DNA of 64,000 nucleotides from Sorex araneus (lineage: Eukaryota > Chordata > Mammalia > Eulipotyphla > Soricidae): assembly GCF_027595985.1 (NCBI RefSeq), contig NC_073304.1:215852500-215916499 (forward strand), read 5' to 3'. The translations under genes and the position numbers were made by a program. Below the pieces are notes generated by a model. It worked only from the letters and a program-made list of their open reading frames with translations. It did not search any database and had not been told where the DNA came from. Positions 24,401 through 33,592 of this stretch are shown one piece after another. Every line of letters begins with the position of its first letter. Within the stretch, counting starts at the first letter, position 1.

Positions 24401-25798
24401 GACCCAAGTCTCGGGCTTCTGGCCCTGTGCACCAGCTCAGACCTGGCGTCCATGGGCTCCAAATCATACCTGGTCGCTCCCGAGCCCCTCTGCCCTCACC
24501 CACTGTGCCGCCAGTGACCATGCTATAGGGCCACCCCAGCTGACACCTACACCCATCCAGGACACAACTATAGGGTGACTGTGTGGCCGGGGTTCACAGA
24601 ATCCCTTACAACCAGACCAACACACACAGACACACACAGACACACACAGACACAGACACACAGACACAGACACACAGACACACACAGACACACACACACA
24701 CACACACACACACGCTCCAGCCCGCTGAGCCTCACCATCTCGCTCAGCTCCGTTTCCAGGTCACTCTTCTCCACACACAGTTTCTCGTAGGCCTGGATCA
24801 CCTCCCGGAGCTGCTCCTCCTGCTCCTTATTCTTCTGCAGCTGGAGGGGGACCCCAGGGAGGCGGGGGGGCGCAGACCCCAGTCAGACCCATCCTGAAGT
24901 GGGAGGCCGAGACGCTTCCTGGACCACTCCCGGGACCCAGGGAGGGGCCGGAGGAGAGGCAGCTGGGCCGAGGGACCCCCTGCCCTGGCTCTCTCTGATC
25001 GAGGAGGCGGCACTGAAGGCCAGGTCCCTGTCCCTGGCAGGGCAGGGTGGGGAAGGGTGGGGGTGTCAGGCACTTAAATAAGGGGCTTGAGGAGCATGGT
25101 GGGGGGCTGGAAGGCCTGCCAGGGGCTCACCTCCTGCTGGAACTGGTTGAGCCGCTGCTGCAGGCTGACCTTTTCCACCTCCAGCAGGGAGCCATCCTTG
25201 ATTTCATACAGGGAGAAGCTATGCTCCTCTCCAAAGTCATTGATCAGTGGGTACTGTGGGCAACACAGGCCTTCAGGAAGGCGGTGCCCGGCGCTTCACC
25301 CAGGCTTCCGCCTCGCTGTGCCCCACCTACAACCTGCCCCTGAGTCCTCGCCACCCCCACCCGCAGGACAGGACGCAATCACATGGGGCTCCTGCCCACT
25401 GGCCGTTAGGCCCGAGGTGGCACTGCTCCAGCCAGTCCTCCAGGACCCTTCTGGGTGGCAGCTGGGACCTCCAGGCAGGCTTCACCCCCTCCTCACCCCA
25501 CGGGGCTCCCTCAAGCTCCCTAGGATCCCCAGTTCCTGCCCCGCCCCACCCCCTCGCGTGGCCGCACTCTGACCTTGATCTCGTAGACTTTCAGGCGTCG
25601 GCGCAGCGTGGCGTTCTCCCTCTCCAGGCCGCCCAGCCGCTCCTTGATGTCCCCGTAAGCCGTGATGAGGGCAAAGTGGGAGGCCGAGCACATGTCCCCA
25701 CCCAGCGAGGGGTCTTCAGGGGCATCCAGCCACACTTCGCCGGGCCCCAGGGCCTCCTGGGTCAGGATGCTGATGTCATCCTCAAACATGGACTCCAT
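11670..25798 (-). CDS. TBKBP1: TBKBP1 (TBK1-binding protein 1 / SINTBAD), complete CDS in nine coding exons
   Basis: Cytoplasmic scaffold that binds the kinases TBK1 and IKK-epsilon in innate immune signalling (family knowledge). Coding exons, in transcript order: 25798-25574, 25253-25131, 24840-24736, 23917-23737, 23248-23073, 22971-22910, 13360-13242, 13152-12506, 11798-11670. All junctions are GT-AG and phases close to 1,767 nt, 588 aa. Residues 1-290 are charged and largely coiled-coil (ERENATLRRRLK, the ELERRRLEEALE stretch). Residues about 292-326 (VNLALAYTELTEELGRL...) match the TBK1/IKKi-binding domain. Residues about 332-410 form an Arg/Ser/Pro repeat region (QRRSPxPP blocks). The C-terminus has a CPLC...HIDSH C2H2 zinc finger (C559, C562, H578, H582), probably ubiquitin-binding. 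The start ATG sits in a strong Kozak context (gccATGG) with no upstream ATG in exon 2. Human TBKBP1 is about 615 aa as I recall it; the shortfall lies mainly in the Pro-rich exon. Confidence 0.96.
12441..12497. repeat. (CG)n-(TG)n run beside the TBKBP1 exon 9 donor
   Basis: Short CG run (12441-12451), then 44 bp of pure TG (12454-12497). In TBKBP1 pre-mRNA this is a CA repeat from intron position +9. Confidence 0.96.
12506..13152 (-). CDS. TBKBP1: TBKBP1 exon 9 (Pro/Arg/Ser-rich low-complexity exon)
   Basis: 647 nt, residues 332-546. Very GC-rich. The first third is a degenerate repeat of QRRSP/QRHSP, PCPSP and PCQSP blocks. After it comes a more conserved stretch with KPPSHHAKAGFQGRRSYSEL, PLSPRRAF and RCASFCAGFPIPESP, ending AEHAQSWPSIN. 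Acceptor atcttccag, donor GTGAGT. A 44-bp CA run begins at intron position +9. Confidence 0.95.
13242..13360 (-). CDS. TBKBP1: TBKBP1 exon 8 (TBK1/IKKi-binding domain)
   Basis: 119 nt, residues 292-330 with split codons at both ends. Encodes VNLALAYTELTEELGRLREL and SALQGRILRTLLQE, the core of the TBD helix shared with the TBK1 adaptors NAP1 and TANK (family knowledge). Acceptor ctgtgcag, donor GTGAGG. Confidence 0.96.
13638..13827 (-). repeat. SOR-like SINE, full length
   Basis: Antisense copy in intron 7, i.e. in the same sense as TBKBP1 transcription. Long poly(T), B-box complement gatcgaacccaggttggc, head complement ctatcgctccggcccc. Confidence 0.95.
14349..14590 (-). repeat. composite retroposon: SOR-like head on a different body
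   Basis: On minus the element starts with a SINE head (gggctggagcaatagtgcag, B box gacccaggttctattcc), then a non-SOR body (cctggcaagctaccaagagt; tattcgatatgccaaaaaca) ending gatgacagtgacagt. Flanked by attcacaatagac and attcacaacagac, a near-perfect target duplication inside the L1. Confidence 0.85.
14711..14885 (+). repeat. SOR-like SINE inserted in the L1
   Basis: Sense copy with head partly eroded (caatagtacagccgggaggg), B box gacccaggttccatcccc, 3' end ccgggtgtgaccaaaaaagc. The L1 resumes on its far side. Confidence 0.9.
15838..16390. repeat. TG/GAGCATG-rich degenerate array
   Basis: About 550 bp built from gtgagcatgtgtg-like words with no strict period. Intronic in TBKBP1, where the transcript strand is CA-rich. 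Confidence 0.92.
17300..17990. repeat. TG/GAGCATG-rich degenerate array
   Basis: About 690 bp of the same word set as the array 1 kb to the left (gtgagcatgtgtg, gtgtgcctgtgtgagcatgt). The two probably share an origin. Confidence 0.93.
21606..21725 (+). repeat. degenerate SINE
   Basis: ggagcgcctgcctggcatgc, cccggggttggatccctggt and gagcaccactgaa resemble the SOR middle and B box; 3' end lost. Confidence 0.5.
21748..21905 (-). repeat. SOR-like SINE
   Basis: Antisense copy, short poly(T), B-box complement aatcgaacccggtcggcc, slight deletion before the head complement gctatcgctccagccccc. Confidence 0.95.
21912..22081 (-). repeat. SOR-like SINE
   Basis: Antisense copy next to the previous one; gggtcatacctggcgatgca, aatcgaacccgggcagca, ctatcactccagccccc. 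Confidence 0.95.
22910..22971 (-). CDS. TBKBP1: TBKBP1 exon 7
   Basis: 62 nt, residues 271-290 plus two bases of codon 291 (DLASNQSERDMAWVKRVGDD). Acceptor ccctcag, donor GTAAGT. It precedes a 9.5 kb intron, the longest in the gene. Confidence 0.96.
23073..23248 (-). CDS. TBKBP1: TBKBP1 exon 6
   Basis: 176 nt, end of codon 212 through residue 270. Strong heptad-like helix rich in E, R, Q and L (ELERRRLEEALEAAQGEARG...). Acceptor ccccaccag, donor GTGAGC. Confidence 0.96.
23737..23917 (-). CDS. TBKBP1: TBKBP1 exon 5
   Basis: 181 nt, residues 152-211 plus the first base of codon 212. Encodes RALVETHLRQICGLEQQLRQ, a Pro-rich patch, then ALRGGSGLSH. Acceptor tcctgcag, donor GTGAGT. Confidence 0.96.
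24620..24713. repeat. (CA)n/(CAGACA)n microsatellite beside the TBKBP1 exon 4 donor
   Basis: 94 bp of CA with interspersed CAGA units on plus. In the TBKBP1 pre-mRNA it reads as a UG/UCUG-rich run starting 23 nt after the exon 4 5' splice site. Confidence 0.95.
24736..24840 (-). CDS. TBKBP1: TBKBP1 exon 4
   Basis: 105 nt, phase 0, residues 117-151 (LQKNKEQEEQLREVIQAYEK...). Acceptor ccctccag, donor GTGAGG. The donor is followed 22 nt into the intron by a 94-bp dinucleotide-rich run (see repeat entry). Confidence 0.95.
25131..25253 (-). CDS. TBKBP1: TBKBP1 exon 3
   Basis: 123 nt, phase 0 at both ends, residues 76-116 (YPLINDFGEEHSFSLYEIKD...). Acceptor gcccacag, donor GTGAGC. The encoded segment links the N-terminal helix to the next coiled-coil block. 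Confidence 0.96.
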
Positions 25799-25833
25799 GG
25801 CAAGGGCCAGGCCCGTGGGCCCCCCTGGGGCTC
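25574..25833 (-). CDS. TBKBP1: TBKBP1 exon 2 (start codon exon)
   Basis: Begins after a ctcccag acceptor, with 35 nt of 5' UTR, then ATG at 25798-25796. It encodes residues 1-75 (MESMFEDDISILTQEALGPG... to ...RRRLKVYEIK). The donor is GTCAGA, a GT donor with non-consensus C at +3. This exon starts the N-terminal coiled coil. Confidence 0.95.
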
Positions 25834-26819
25834 CTGGGAGAGCAGCAACGGAGGAGAGGGCAGCCTGGAACTTGTCCCTGACGCCCTGTGGCCTGGAACT
25901 CTGTGACCAGCCTAGATGCTCCCGTCTCCCACAGCCCCTCCTGGACTAAGGCCCCTGCCCCCCACCCCGCTTCTGTTCTCTGCAAATTTGGGGATAGGGG
26001 CTGAGAACAAGTGAAGACAGGCGGGGTGGGGGGGACAAACAGGGCCCGGCCAGCAGCAGAAACGGTGCCTTCCTGCCCAGGGACAGCCGCTTCCCCAGCG
26101 CTGGCCAACCAGGGCCCGTCCCGGCGCACCCCTCAACTCTTGCCCCACGGGCCCTGTTCCCCCAGTTACCTCTGGGCCCAGCTCCTCATCCCCGGCCTCT
26201 GGCCTCCCAGCTCAGACCTTCTGGGAGGCTCTGCCCCACCATGGGCGACGCGGTGGCACGGCGGCGGGGTGGCAGGGCACAGCACGTCCTGAGGCCCCCG
26301 CCCAACTTCCCAACTTCCTCCTGCAGGATCCCAGAGCTCAGGAAGAGGAAGCGCCGCCCCCACCCTCGCCGGCCCCCCCAGCCCTGACCCGGGACCCGCA
26401 GGAAGCCCTCATCTGCAGAGGGAACACAGAGGGGCGGGGCGGGGCCCTGAGCCGGCCCTGCTCACGTGCAGGGGTCCGAGGAGTTCGGTGGCCCGGCCTG
26501 AGAGAGCCTGCCCGCAGGAAAAAGGGGGAGCCCCGGGAGGGGGCAGGAATGACTCAGGGCTCCCGAAAGAGTAGGCGAGGGGTGCGTGCGTGCGTGTGTA
26601 CTTCTCCAGGGCCTGTTTATGAATGTGTCTGGGGCGGCGTGTGTGGGGGGAGTGTGTGTGTCTGTGAATGAGTGTAGGTGTGTCAGAGTCAATGAGTGCC
26701 TTTGCGGGGCCGGAGTTGGGAAGTGGCGGGCGTGTGCGTGTGTGTGTGTGTGAGTGCGTGTGCGCGCGCGTGTGCACGCCAGCGTGAGCGTGAGTGGAGG
26801 GTGGGCACGCGGGGCCGGT
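25834..26819 (-). other. TBKBP1 intron 1, distal part
   Basis: GC-rich intronic DNA between exon 1 and exon 2. It holds a degenerate TG-rich patch at about 26,585-26,800 and no recognised SINE or coding exon. Confidence 0.6.
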
Positions 26820-28030
26820 GTCACGTGAGGCACTATGGGAATGTGCGGGGTGCGCGCGCGCGCGGGGCGGCCAGGGGGCTCGGCGGGAGGCGTGAGCGCC
26901 GGGGGCGCCGGGCCGGGCCGAGGAAGGAGCGCGCGCGGGTGTGTCGGGCTGGCCCCACCTTTAACCCCCTCCTCCCCGGGCCAGCCCCCACCCCGCCACT
27001 CCGCTCACTGCACCCCCCACACACACTCTGCCAGCCACGTCGACCCCACCAGCCCACTTGTGGGGGGGGGGCGGGGGGGCGAGTTCCGTTCCCTAGGCCG
27101 CTCCGACAAATGTTCCCTTCTTCTGCATCCTTTCCCGGGCCCAGAGCCGCGAGTGAGAGCCGGGAAAGAGGATGAGGAGGGGGTGCCCAGGCGGCCCGGG
27201 GTGGGGGAGAAGGGGGGGGCCTTCGGCGGCCCCTTTAAGAGGAGCCCTTTAAACCCCTTCTGCTCGGCCGACAGAAACTGTCGCCCCTCCCCTCTCCGGG
27301 GGCCCAGAGCACGCAGCCCCCTCCCCCACGGCTGGCCGAGCCCCCTCCCCCGGAGCCCCCCAGCCCCGCGGGCCCCAGGCCCAAGAAGGGGCTCCCGTGG
27401 CGGTGCGGCCTGAGGAGCGGCGGAGGACGGGGAACGCGGGGACAGCGGTCGGCCGGCGCCGGACCCTTCCCCTCCCGGCCATCCCGGGCCAACTGCGGGC
27501 CGACCCCCCCCCCCTCGCCCCGTGCCCGGGGCCACCCCGCGACCCCCGGGGCCGCGGCCCGCCCCCCGCCCCAGCCCCCGCCGGGGACTCACAGCCGCCG
27601 CCGGTTCCTGCTTGTAATCGCAGCTTTTCCCCCCTCCGCCTGCTCCCTCCCAGCCGGGCACCGGTGCCCCCACCCCCCTGGCACCGCGCTCGGCTCGCGC
27701 CCTGTCGCCGCCGCCGGGTCTCTCCCCACCCCCCACCCCTCCCCCCAGCCCCCCTCCCTGCCGCCCGCCCCGCTCCTCCTCCTCCGCCGCCGCCGCCTCC
27801 TCCTCCCCGGCTGCTCCTGCTCGCTCCGGCTGGGAAGGCGCCCGGGACCCCGCGGCCGCCCCCGGCACGTGGCGAGGGGCGGCGGGGCCCCGGCGGTGCC
27901 ACCCGGCCTGGCCGAGCGCCTGGCGCCCCCCGGCGCCCTGCAGCGCGCCGCGCCCCCTCCCCGCCGCCTCCCTAACGCAGTGTGGCGTGGCGGGGTGCGG
28001 GGGGGGGGGGCGGTGGACCGCGCCGCTGCT
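26820..28030. promoter_or_regulatory. CpG island, TBKBP1 promoter
   Basis: Roughly 1.2 kb of very GC- and CpG-rich DNA with many GC-box-like ggcgggg and cccgccc runs and no TATA box that I can place. It covers exon 1 and the start of intron 1. CpG density falls sharply on both sides. The open frames across it (up to about 290 codons) are composition artefacts. Confidence 0.8.
27593..27900 (-). other. TBKBP1: TBKBP1 non-coding exon 1 (5' UTR; start site uncertain)
   Basis: A minus-strand donor (GTGAGT) at 27592-27587 lies in a CpG-dense segment upstream of coding exon 2, placing a 5' UTR exon immediately above 27593. The transcription start cannot be fixed from sequence; about 27.85-27.95 kb is a guess. 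Confidence 0.6.
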
Positions 28031-28447
28031 CAGGTGGTGCTTTGGGGTTGGGGGGTGTCTATTTGGGGAGGCTTTTTATGTCGATGCTTTTGGTCTGGAC
28101 TCTTTGGAGAAGGGAAATTATTCGACCGACTCTTCCTGCGCTGGGGGCAGGGAGCGCTGGTGTGATGATCGAGACGTTGTTGGCCTTGGGGCGCAGTCGG
28201 AGATTCACGGGAAATCAGTAACTTTTCCAGAAATGAGCGTTGAAGCAAGGAGGTCAGAGGTTCATTGAGAAGGTGGACAGCTGTCTTCTGCACCTCGCAC
28301 CTCCCCCTGCCCTCAGAAGCACCTGCCAGGCGGAATGAAGAGACGACAGATTTCACCCTTCCCACAAACCGTATTTGAGCACCTGCCGAACGCTATGCAG
28401 GGGACTCAAGTTGGGGGGGGCAGGGGTTGGTTTTCCTTTGGCTTATT

Positions 28448-28500
28448 TTGTTTTTGCCACTTTCCCACCACGTGACCTTGGATGAGTTGAGGTGGAGAGA
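28448..28500 (+). repeat. MIR relic
   Basis: tgccactttcccaccacgtg followed by accttggatgagttgag resembles the MIR core (ancient mammalian SINE). Confidence 0.55.
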
Positions 28501-29564
28501 ATTCCCAAACCCAGGAGGCTCAGGATCGCAAATGCAGGTGGTCCCTGTCCCCAGGAAGTGTTTGTGAGTCATATTGATTATTCCCTGATAGATTAAAAAC
28601 CGTGGGCAGAGGCAGCGGCAGCCTGACAGCTGGTAGGGGCTGGGCAGAGCTAGCTGTGGAGGCCTCCGGCTCTTCTTCCAGGGACTGTCCTGTACCAGGA
28701 AGGGGCAGAGACTCAGGAGGGGACTTTTGATAGGTTCAGCACTTAGTGATGCAGTGTCCCATCTGGGGGGAGGGGTGCAAGTCACGCCACTAGAACCTGA
28801 GCTCACCTGATTCCTGTGGGTTAGGGGAGGGAGTGATTCTGGAAGTGGGACGGAGAGAAAATGTTCTGGCTAGCTGGGATCTTTGGGAAGCAATGGCAGC
28901 TGTCATTTGCCCATGGCAGGGAAAAGATTGGGTTGAGGAGTTAGCTGCACCCAGGGAAACCTACCGGGGCTGGTAAGTTTCTCTTCCAAGATGGGGTTCT
29001 ACCAGCTTCCTTCTTCATCCTCTTGCCAGCTTCCCTTCCATTCTTGCCTTCCAGCACCTGCTCCGTTTCATAGTGCAGGAGGCAAGTATGGGACAACGCA
29101 CCTGCCCTCGAGCTACCCAGCTGGGATATCTAGCCCTCGGAGGACCTAGCAGGCATCACCTTCCCCCACCCAGCTCAAGTTCTCTTCCACAGCAGAAATG
29201 GACAAAGGATGGGAGGCTAAGCTGGGTGGTGTAGAGTTGTCTCCGGGATCTTGATGACCGTGGACTTAGCCATCAGCTGACCAGTAGGCCTTTTCCCACA
29301 CTCTCTCAGCCTTAGAGTACTAAGGGACTCCGAGACGGAGGCATGGGCTGTCAGCCCCTGCAGAGAACAGGCCTGACTCAGGGTGTCGCCCAGACATATC
29401 CTGGTTTCTCCGTGATTGGTGGTTTAGGTATCCACTCCCCCAGCCCCCCACTTATGCTACCCTTGTCAGATCTGAACCTGATCACATCCCCTGGACTCTG
29501 GTTCTGTTGTTCTGAGAACAACTATCCCCAGGCGACTTGCCGGGAACTGCTCTTTACATTTATT

Positions 29565-29755
29565 CAGCAAAGATTTCTTTTTCTTCTTCTCTTTTCTTTT
29601 TCTTTCCTTTTTTGAAACAGTGAAGATTTCTCAAACCCCCATTTTGTGCTAAATACTGAGAATACACAATGAGCGTGTGTCTGCAAGGCAGCTCTGTCTC
29701 ATGCCCTCATGGAGTTTACATTCTATTAGATGAGTCAGACAAAATAAAGGAGCAA
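29565..29755 (+). repeat. ancient L2/MIR-type relic
   Basis: tttgtgctaaatactgagaa, atgccctcatggagtttaca and gatgagtcagacaaaataaa match the 'common repeat relic' pattern of L2/MIR 3' ends. A CT-rich patch interrupts it. Confidence 0.5.
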
Positions 29756-30324
29756 AGGGGCCTGGGGAAAAGCAGTGGCTCAGAGAGCTGCCTTGAAACA
29801 CGTGGCCAGGCATTGAGCGTTCAAATCCCCAGTGTCCCAAATGCACCAAGCACAATGCTGGCAGCTGCTGTCTTCGATCCCAGACACCACGATTTCCAGC
29901 CGCACTGCAGCCAGGTGTAAGCAAAAACAGGTGCAACCCTGCCAGCCGTCATGAGGAACTAAAAGGATGTGCAAGCATCAGAGCCAGGAAGTGCAACCTC
30001 TGGGGAGCAAGTGTATGAGCAATGACACACCCCCCCTCCTTCCCCCCTACAATATCGTCATTGTAACTGTGTGTCTCAACTAAAACTAAGCTTATTGGCC
30101 CTGTGCACAGCTAATGGAGTACAGACCACCTCAGGAGCACCAAGGTCAAGTTTACAAGCCTTCCAAAGTGACATTTCACCTTCAGCGAACTCCATCCACA
30201 GCTAAAAAAATTTTCAAAAGTGCAACCCTGTCACTGAGCACAAAGCCAGGAGTAGGAGTAGTAGCCTTAAACATCAAGTGTGACCCCCCAAAAAAAAAAC
30301 AAAGCAAAAATAAATTTAAAATAA

Positions 30325-30470
30325 TCAGTGTGCAGAGACAGAGTACAAGGGCATGCCCAGCATATAAGCAGATCCTAGCTTGATCCTGGATACCACATAT
30401 ATGGAGCCCCCCAGCCCCTCCTGAGCACTGCTGGGTGTGGCCCAATTCCCTTACCCACCCCCACACACAC
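30325..30470 (+). repeat. degenerate SOR-like SINE
   Basis: gcttgatcctggataccaca and gagcactgctgggtgtggcc keep B box and 3' end. Confidence 0.65.
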
Positions 30471-30524
30471 CTAAAAACCCTCAAAATAATCAAATAAAAG
30501 TCACATTTAAAAGTAGCAGCAGCT

Positions 30525-30708
30525 AGGGGCTGGAGAGATAGCACAGCAGGTAGGGCGTTTGCCTTGCACACTGCCGACCCGGGTTCAAATCCCAGCATCC
30601 CATATGGTCCCCTGAGCATGGCCAGGGGTAATTCCTGAGTGCAAAGCCAGGAGTAACCCCTGTGCATCGCCAGGTGTGACCCAAAAAGCAATAAATAAAT
30701 AAATAAAT
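30525..30708 (+). repeat. SOR-like SINE, full length, with ATAA tail
   Basis: Near-consensus sense copy; tail is gcaataaataaataaataa. Flanked by aaaagtagcagc at 30509-30520 and 30709-30720. Confidence 0.97.
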
Positions 30709-30723
30709 AAAAGTAGCAGCTAT

Positions 30724-30893
30724 AGGGCTGGAGCAATAGCACAGCAGGTAGGGCATTTGCGTTGCACGCGGCCGACCCGGGTTCGATTCCCAGCATCCCA
30801 TATGGCCCCCTGAGCACCACCAGGGGGGTAATTCCTGAGTGCAGAGCCAGGAGTAACCCCTGTGCATTGCGGGTCTGACCAAAAAAGAAGAAA
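30724..30893 (+). repeat. SOR-like SINE, full length, second insertion at the same target
   Basis: Near-consensus copy starting just after the second aaaagtagcagc and followed by a third at 30894-30905. Confidence 0.97.
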
Positions 30894-30944
30894 AAAAGTA
30901 GCAGCAATAGAGAGGAATTGGGTTTTGAGGGAGATTGGGAGCTT

Positions 30945-31065
30945 GGGAGCTATTGTTGGGGCTTGATCCCTGTGCGGCGTGGGGGACCGAGCAGTGCTGG
31001 GGATTTAACCTGGATCGGCCACATGCAAGGCCAGTACCTTAACTCCAGTGCTGTCTCTCCGGCCA
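30945..31065 (-). repeat. degenerate SINE
   Basis: gatttaacctggatcggcca and acatgcaaggccagtacctt, then gctgtctctccggcc, resemble an antisense SOR head and B box. Confidence 0.55.
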
Positions 31066-31582
31066 GGGCTTTGATCGAAAGAGGAGGGCTGTGTGATGAG
31101 GTGATGTGCAAGGTAAACCTTCCCCCCTTTCCCTTCCCTTCGTTTGTCTCTGCAGCGACTGGGTGTCGCACACATGCTTGGCGTGGTGCTGCCCGGGATC
31201 ACACCTTTAAAGCTGCGTGCTTGAACCTATGCTTGCTGGCGGTTGCCCCCATTGAGCTGTGGTTGTAGTACCGGCTGGGATTGCTGTGGTTCTCACCCCC
31301 GATTGCTGGCACCACACTCTCGGCCGCTGTCCTTGCCCACTCTGGTTGCATTGCTCACACGCATGACTGGCTGCGAGCTCTGGAGATCGCGCTTGGTTGC
31401 GGGCACTGGTAGTTGCAAACAGCAGAGCATCTGGGGCCGTGCTCAGCACTGCGGTGGCACTGGGTTTGAACTAGTGACCTCATGCTTATAAGGCAGGCAC
31501 TTTCTTTTTTTTTTTTTTTTGCCACTGAGCCATCTCTAAAGAGAGTTAGCCTAAGAGATTTGGGCAGGGAGAATTGGGGGGG

Positions 31583-31735
31583 CCACTGCCAGCAGTGCTC
31601 AGAGCTTACTCCTGGCTTTGTGCTTCGGGATCAATCCTGGCATAGCTTGAAGGGCCATATGTGGAGCCGAGGGTTGAACCCAGGTTGGCCATGTGCAAGA
31701 CAAGCACCTTACAGCTGTACTATTGCTCCCATCCA
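31583..31735 (-). repeat. SOR-like SINE, diverged
   Basis: agtgctcagagcttactcct, gttgaacccaggttggccat and actattgctcccatcc mark body, B box and head. Confidence 0.8.
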
Positions 31736-31747
31736 AGCTAATTCGTT

Positions 31748-31977
31748 TTTGTTTTGTTTTGGCTTTTTGGGTCACACCCAGTGATACTCAGGGGTTACTC
31801 CTGGCTCTGCACTCAGGAATCACTCCTGGTGGTGCTCGGGGAACTATATGGGATGCCGAGGATTGAACTGCATTCAATTAGCCATTCATTTAATTCAATC
31901 AACCGCACTTAATTGCATTCAGTTAGTTGCATTCAAGGCAAACGCCCTTCGTTGCACTGTACTATCATTCCAGCCCC
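31748..31977 (-). repeat. SOR-like SINE split by an AT-rich expansion
   Basis: Normal antisense copy to gccgaggattgaactgcatt. Then about 65 bp of attcaatta/ttgcattcag-like repeats precede the remaining head (caaggcaaacgcccttcgtt ... attccagcccc). Confidence 0.9.
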
Positions 31978-31981
31978 AAGC

Positions 31982-32137
31982 TATTTTTTTTTTTTTTGCT
32001 TTTTTTGGGTCACACTCAGCGATGCAGGGATTACTCCTGGCGTTGCTTGGAGGACCATATGGGATACTGGGAATTGAACCCGGGTCAACCGCATGCAAGG
32101 CAAACGCCCTACCTGCTTTGCTATTGCTCCAGCCCCC
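31982..32137 (-). repeat. SOR-like SINE with internal deletion
   Basis: Antisense copy lacking about 30 bp of the body (the ctctgcactcaggaattact segment). B box and head are clear. Confidence 0.93.
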
Positions 32138-32249
32138 CAAGCTAATTCTCTAAGGTTAAGAGTGGTTTCGTGTTGTGGTGCTGGAGATCAAACTGGGGGC
32201 TTCAGACCTCTGGAGTACATGCTCTATGAGCCTCACTAGTCTATGGACT

Positions 32250-32370
32250 TGTTTTGGGGCCACACCCAGCGGTGCTCAGGAGCTACTCCTGGCTTGGTGC
32301 TTGGGGAACAAACTCCCGGGCTTCCTGCATGCAGAACATGTGCTCCAGCCTACTGAGCTCTCTCGGGCCC
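32250..32370 (-). repeat. degenerate SOR-like SINE
   Basis: ggggccacacccagcggtgc then tcaggagctactcctggctt; B-box region replaced. Confidence 0.65.
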
Positions 32371-32395
32371 TGAGTGTTCTTACTGAATGACTTGT

Positions 32396-32480
32396 GAAGC
32401 CGTGTGACTCTGCATTCATTACTTCACTTCTCTGCACCTGTTTCCTTATCTGAGCCAGCAGGAGATTGATGGACATTTCT
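32396..32480 (+). repeat. MIR relic
   Basis: cgtgtgactctgcattcatt then acttcacttctctgcacctg and tttccttatctgagc follow the MIR core (gtgtgacctt...tttcctcatctg). Confidence 0.6.
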
Positions 32481-33194
32481 TCTAAGAAATCATTTTCTCA
32501 GGGCTCATTGTGACAGAGAAAAAGGTAAAACCAAGGGACTGGTGAAAAGGGAAATGAGGCAGGAGCCAAGCCGGGAGGAGAGAGGGAAGGTGGCAGCCAG
32601 CCTGTCAGGCAGGCAGGCGCTGTGAAACATTTCTACAAGGTGTCAAGGCTGCCGTGGGAACAGGTAAGGGAAAAGCAGCACCCCTGGGCGCCCCGCGTCT
32701 TCTCCTTGGAAACCATCGGGGGAGACTGTTCCCAGGACTCCTGCTCTGGAGACCGTTGTCTTTCCTGGCCCAGTCTTGCATGAAAAGAGTAGGAGGTGGC
32801 ATTAGCAGTCAGCAAAGAGAGTGAATCAAAATAAACCCCAGATGACTCAAATAGAAGCGAGCAGGAAAATTGATCTGACACGACACTGGGGGATCTGGGT
32901 GTCACCCCAGCTCTCCATTCCCAGACCTGACATCAGGGTTCGCTGAGGAACCAATCCTGGAGCTCCACCAGCAGCTCCTGGTTTCTGTGGATTAGATGTG
33001 GGCAGTGATGGGTTCTTCAGCTAATGCACATACGTGCTCTAATCAAATTAGGTGTAGGTGGAAAGTTTCTTTCATCTTAATTATTTGTGCCTTTATGTTC
33101 TACATAATCATGTTCATTTTTGTTATTTCCCAGACAGAAGCTAAAAAATAATATTGAAATCCTGAATACTTACCATGTATATTACTCATTAGAA

Positions 33195-33300
33195 AGTGAG
33201 TGCCACAGGGCAATTTGCTTCACCCACCGACACACTCCTAGTACTCTAAACAGTGCCTGGCACTTAACAACTTCCCCATCAATTAAGCAATGCATGTGTA
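33195..33300 (+). repeat. L2 3'-end relic
   Basis: gaaagtgagtgccacagggc, cacactcctagtactctaaa and cagtgcctggcacttaacaa follow the L2 3' end from memory. Confidence 0.6.
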
Positions 33301-33344
33301 AAAACCCGTGCTAACTTGGTGTGCAGCAAGCTTCATTGCCATCC

Positions 33345-33592
33345 CTGAAGATGAGGAACCTAAGGATCAAAAAAATGGAGGAATTGGGGCTGGAGCAATA
33401 GTACAGAGTAGGGCATTTGCCTTGCACACGGCCGACCCAGGTTCGATTCCCAGCATCCCACATGGTCCCAAGCACCACCAGGGGTAATTCCTGAATGCAG
33501 AGCCAGGAGTAATCCCTGTGTATTGCTGGGTATGACCCAAAAGGCAAAAAAAAAAAAAAAAAAGGAGGAATTTGCTCAGGGTCATAACTGAA
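33345..33592 (+). repeat. MIR relic split by a SOR-like SINE
   Basis: gatgaggaacctaaggatca before and tttgctcagggtcataactg after are two parts of a MIR core. The SINE (33386-33562) sits between target duplicates 'ggaggaatt'. Confidence 0.75.
33386..33562 (+). repeat. SOR-like SINE
   Basis: Sense copy with head, B box gacccaggttcgattccc and poly(A) tail of about 18. Confidence 0.96.

Noticed and set aside
27005-27868. 287-codon minus-strand ORF in the CpG island
   Set aside because: Gly/Arg/Ala-rich composition artefact across TBKBP1 exon 1 and intron 1; it crosses the exon 1 donor.
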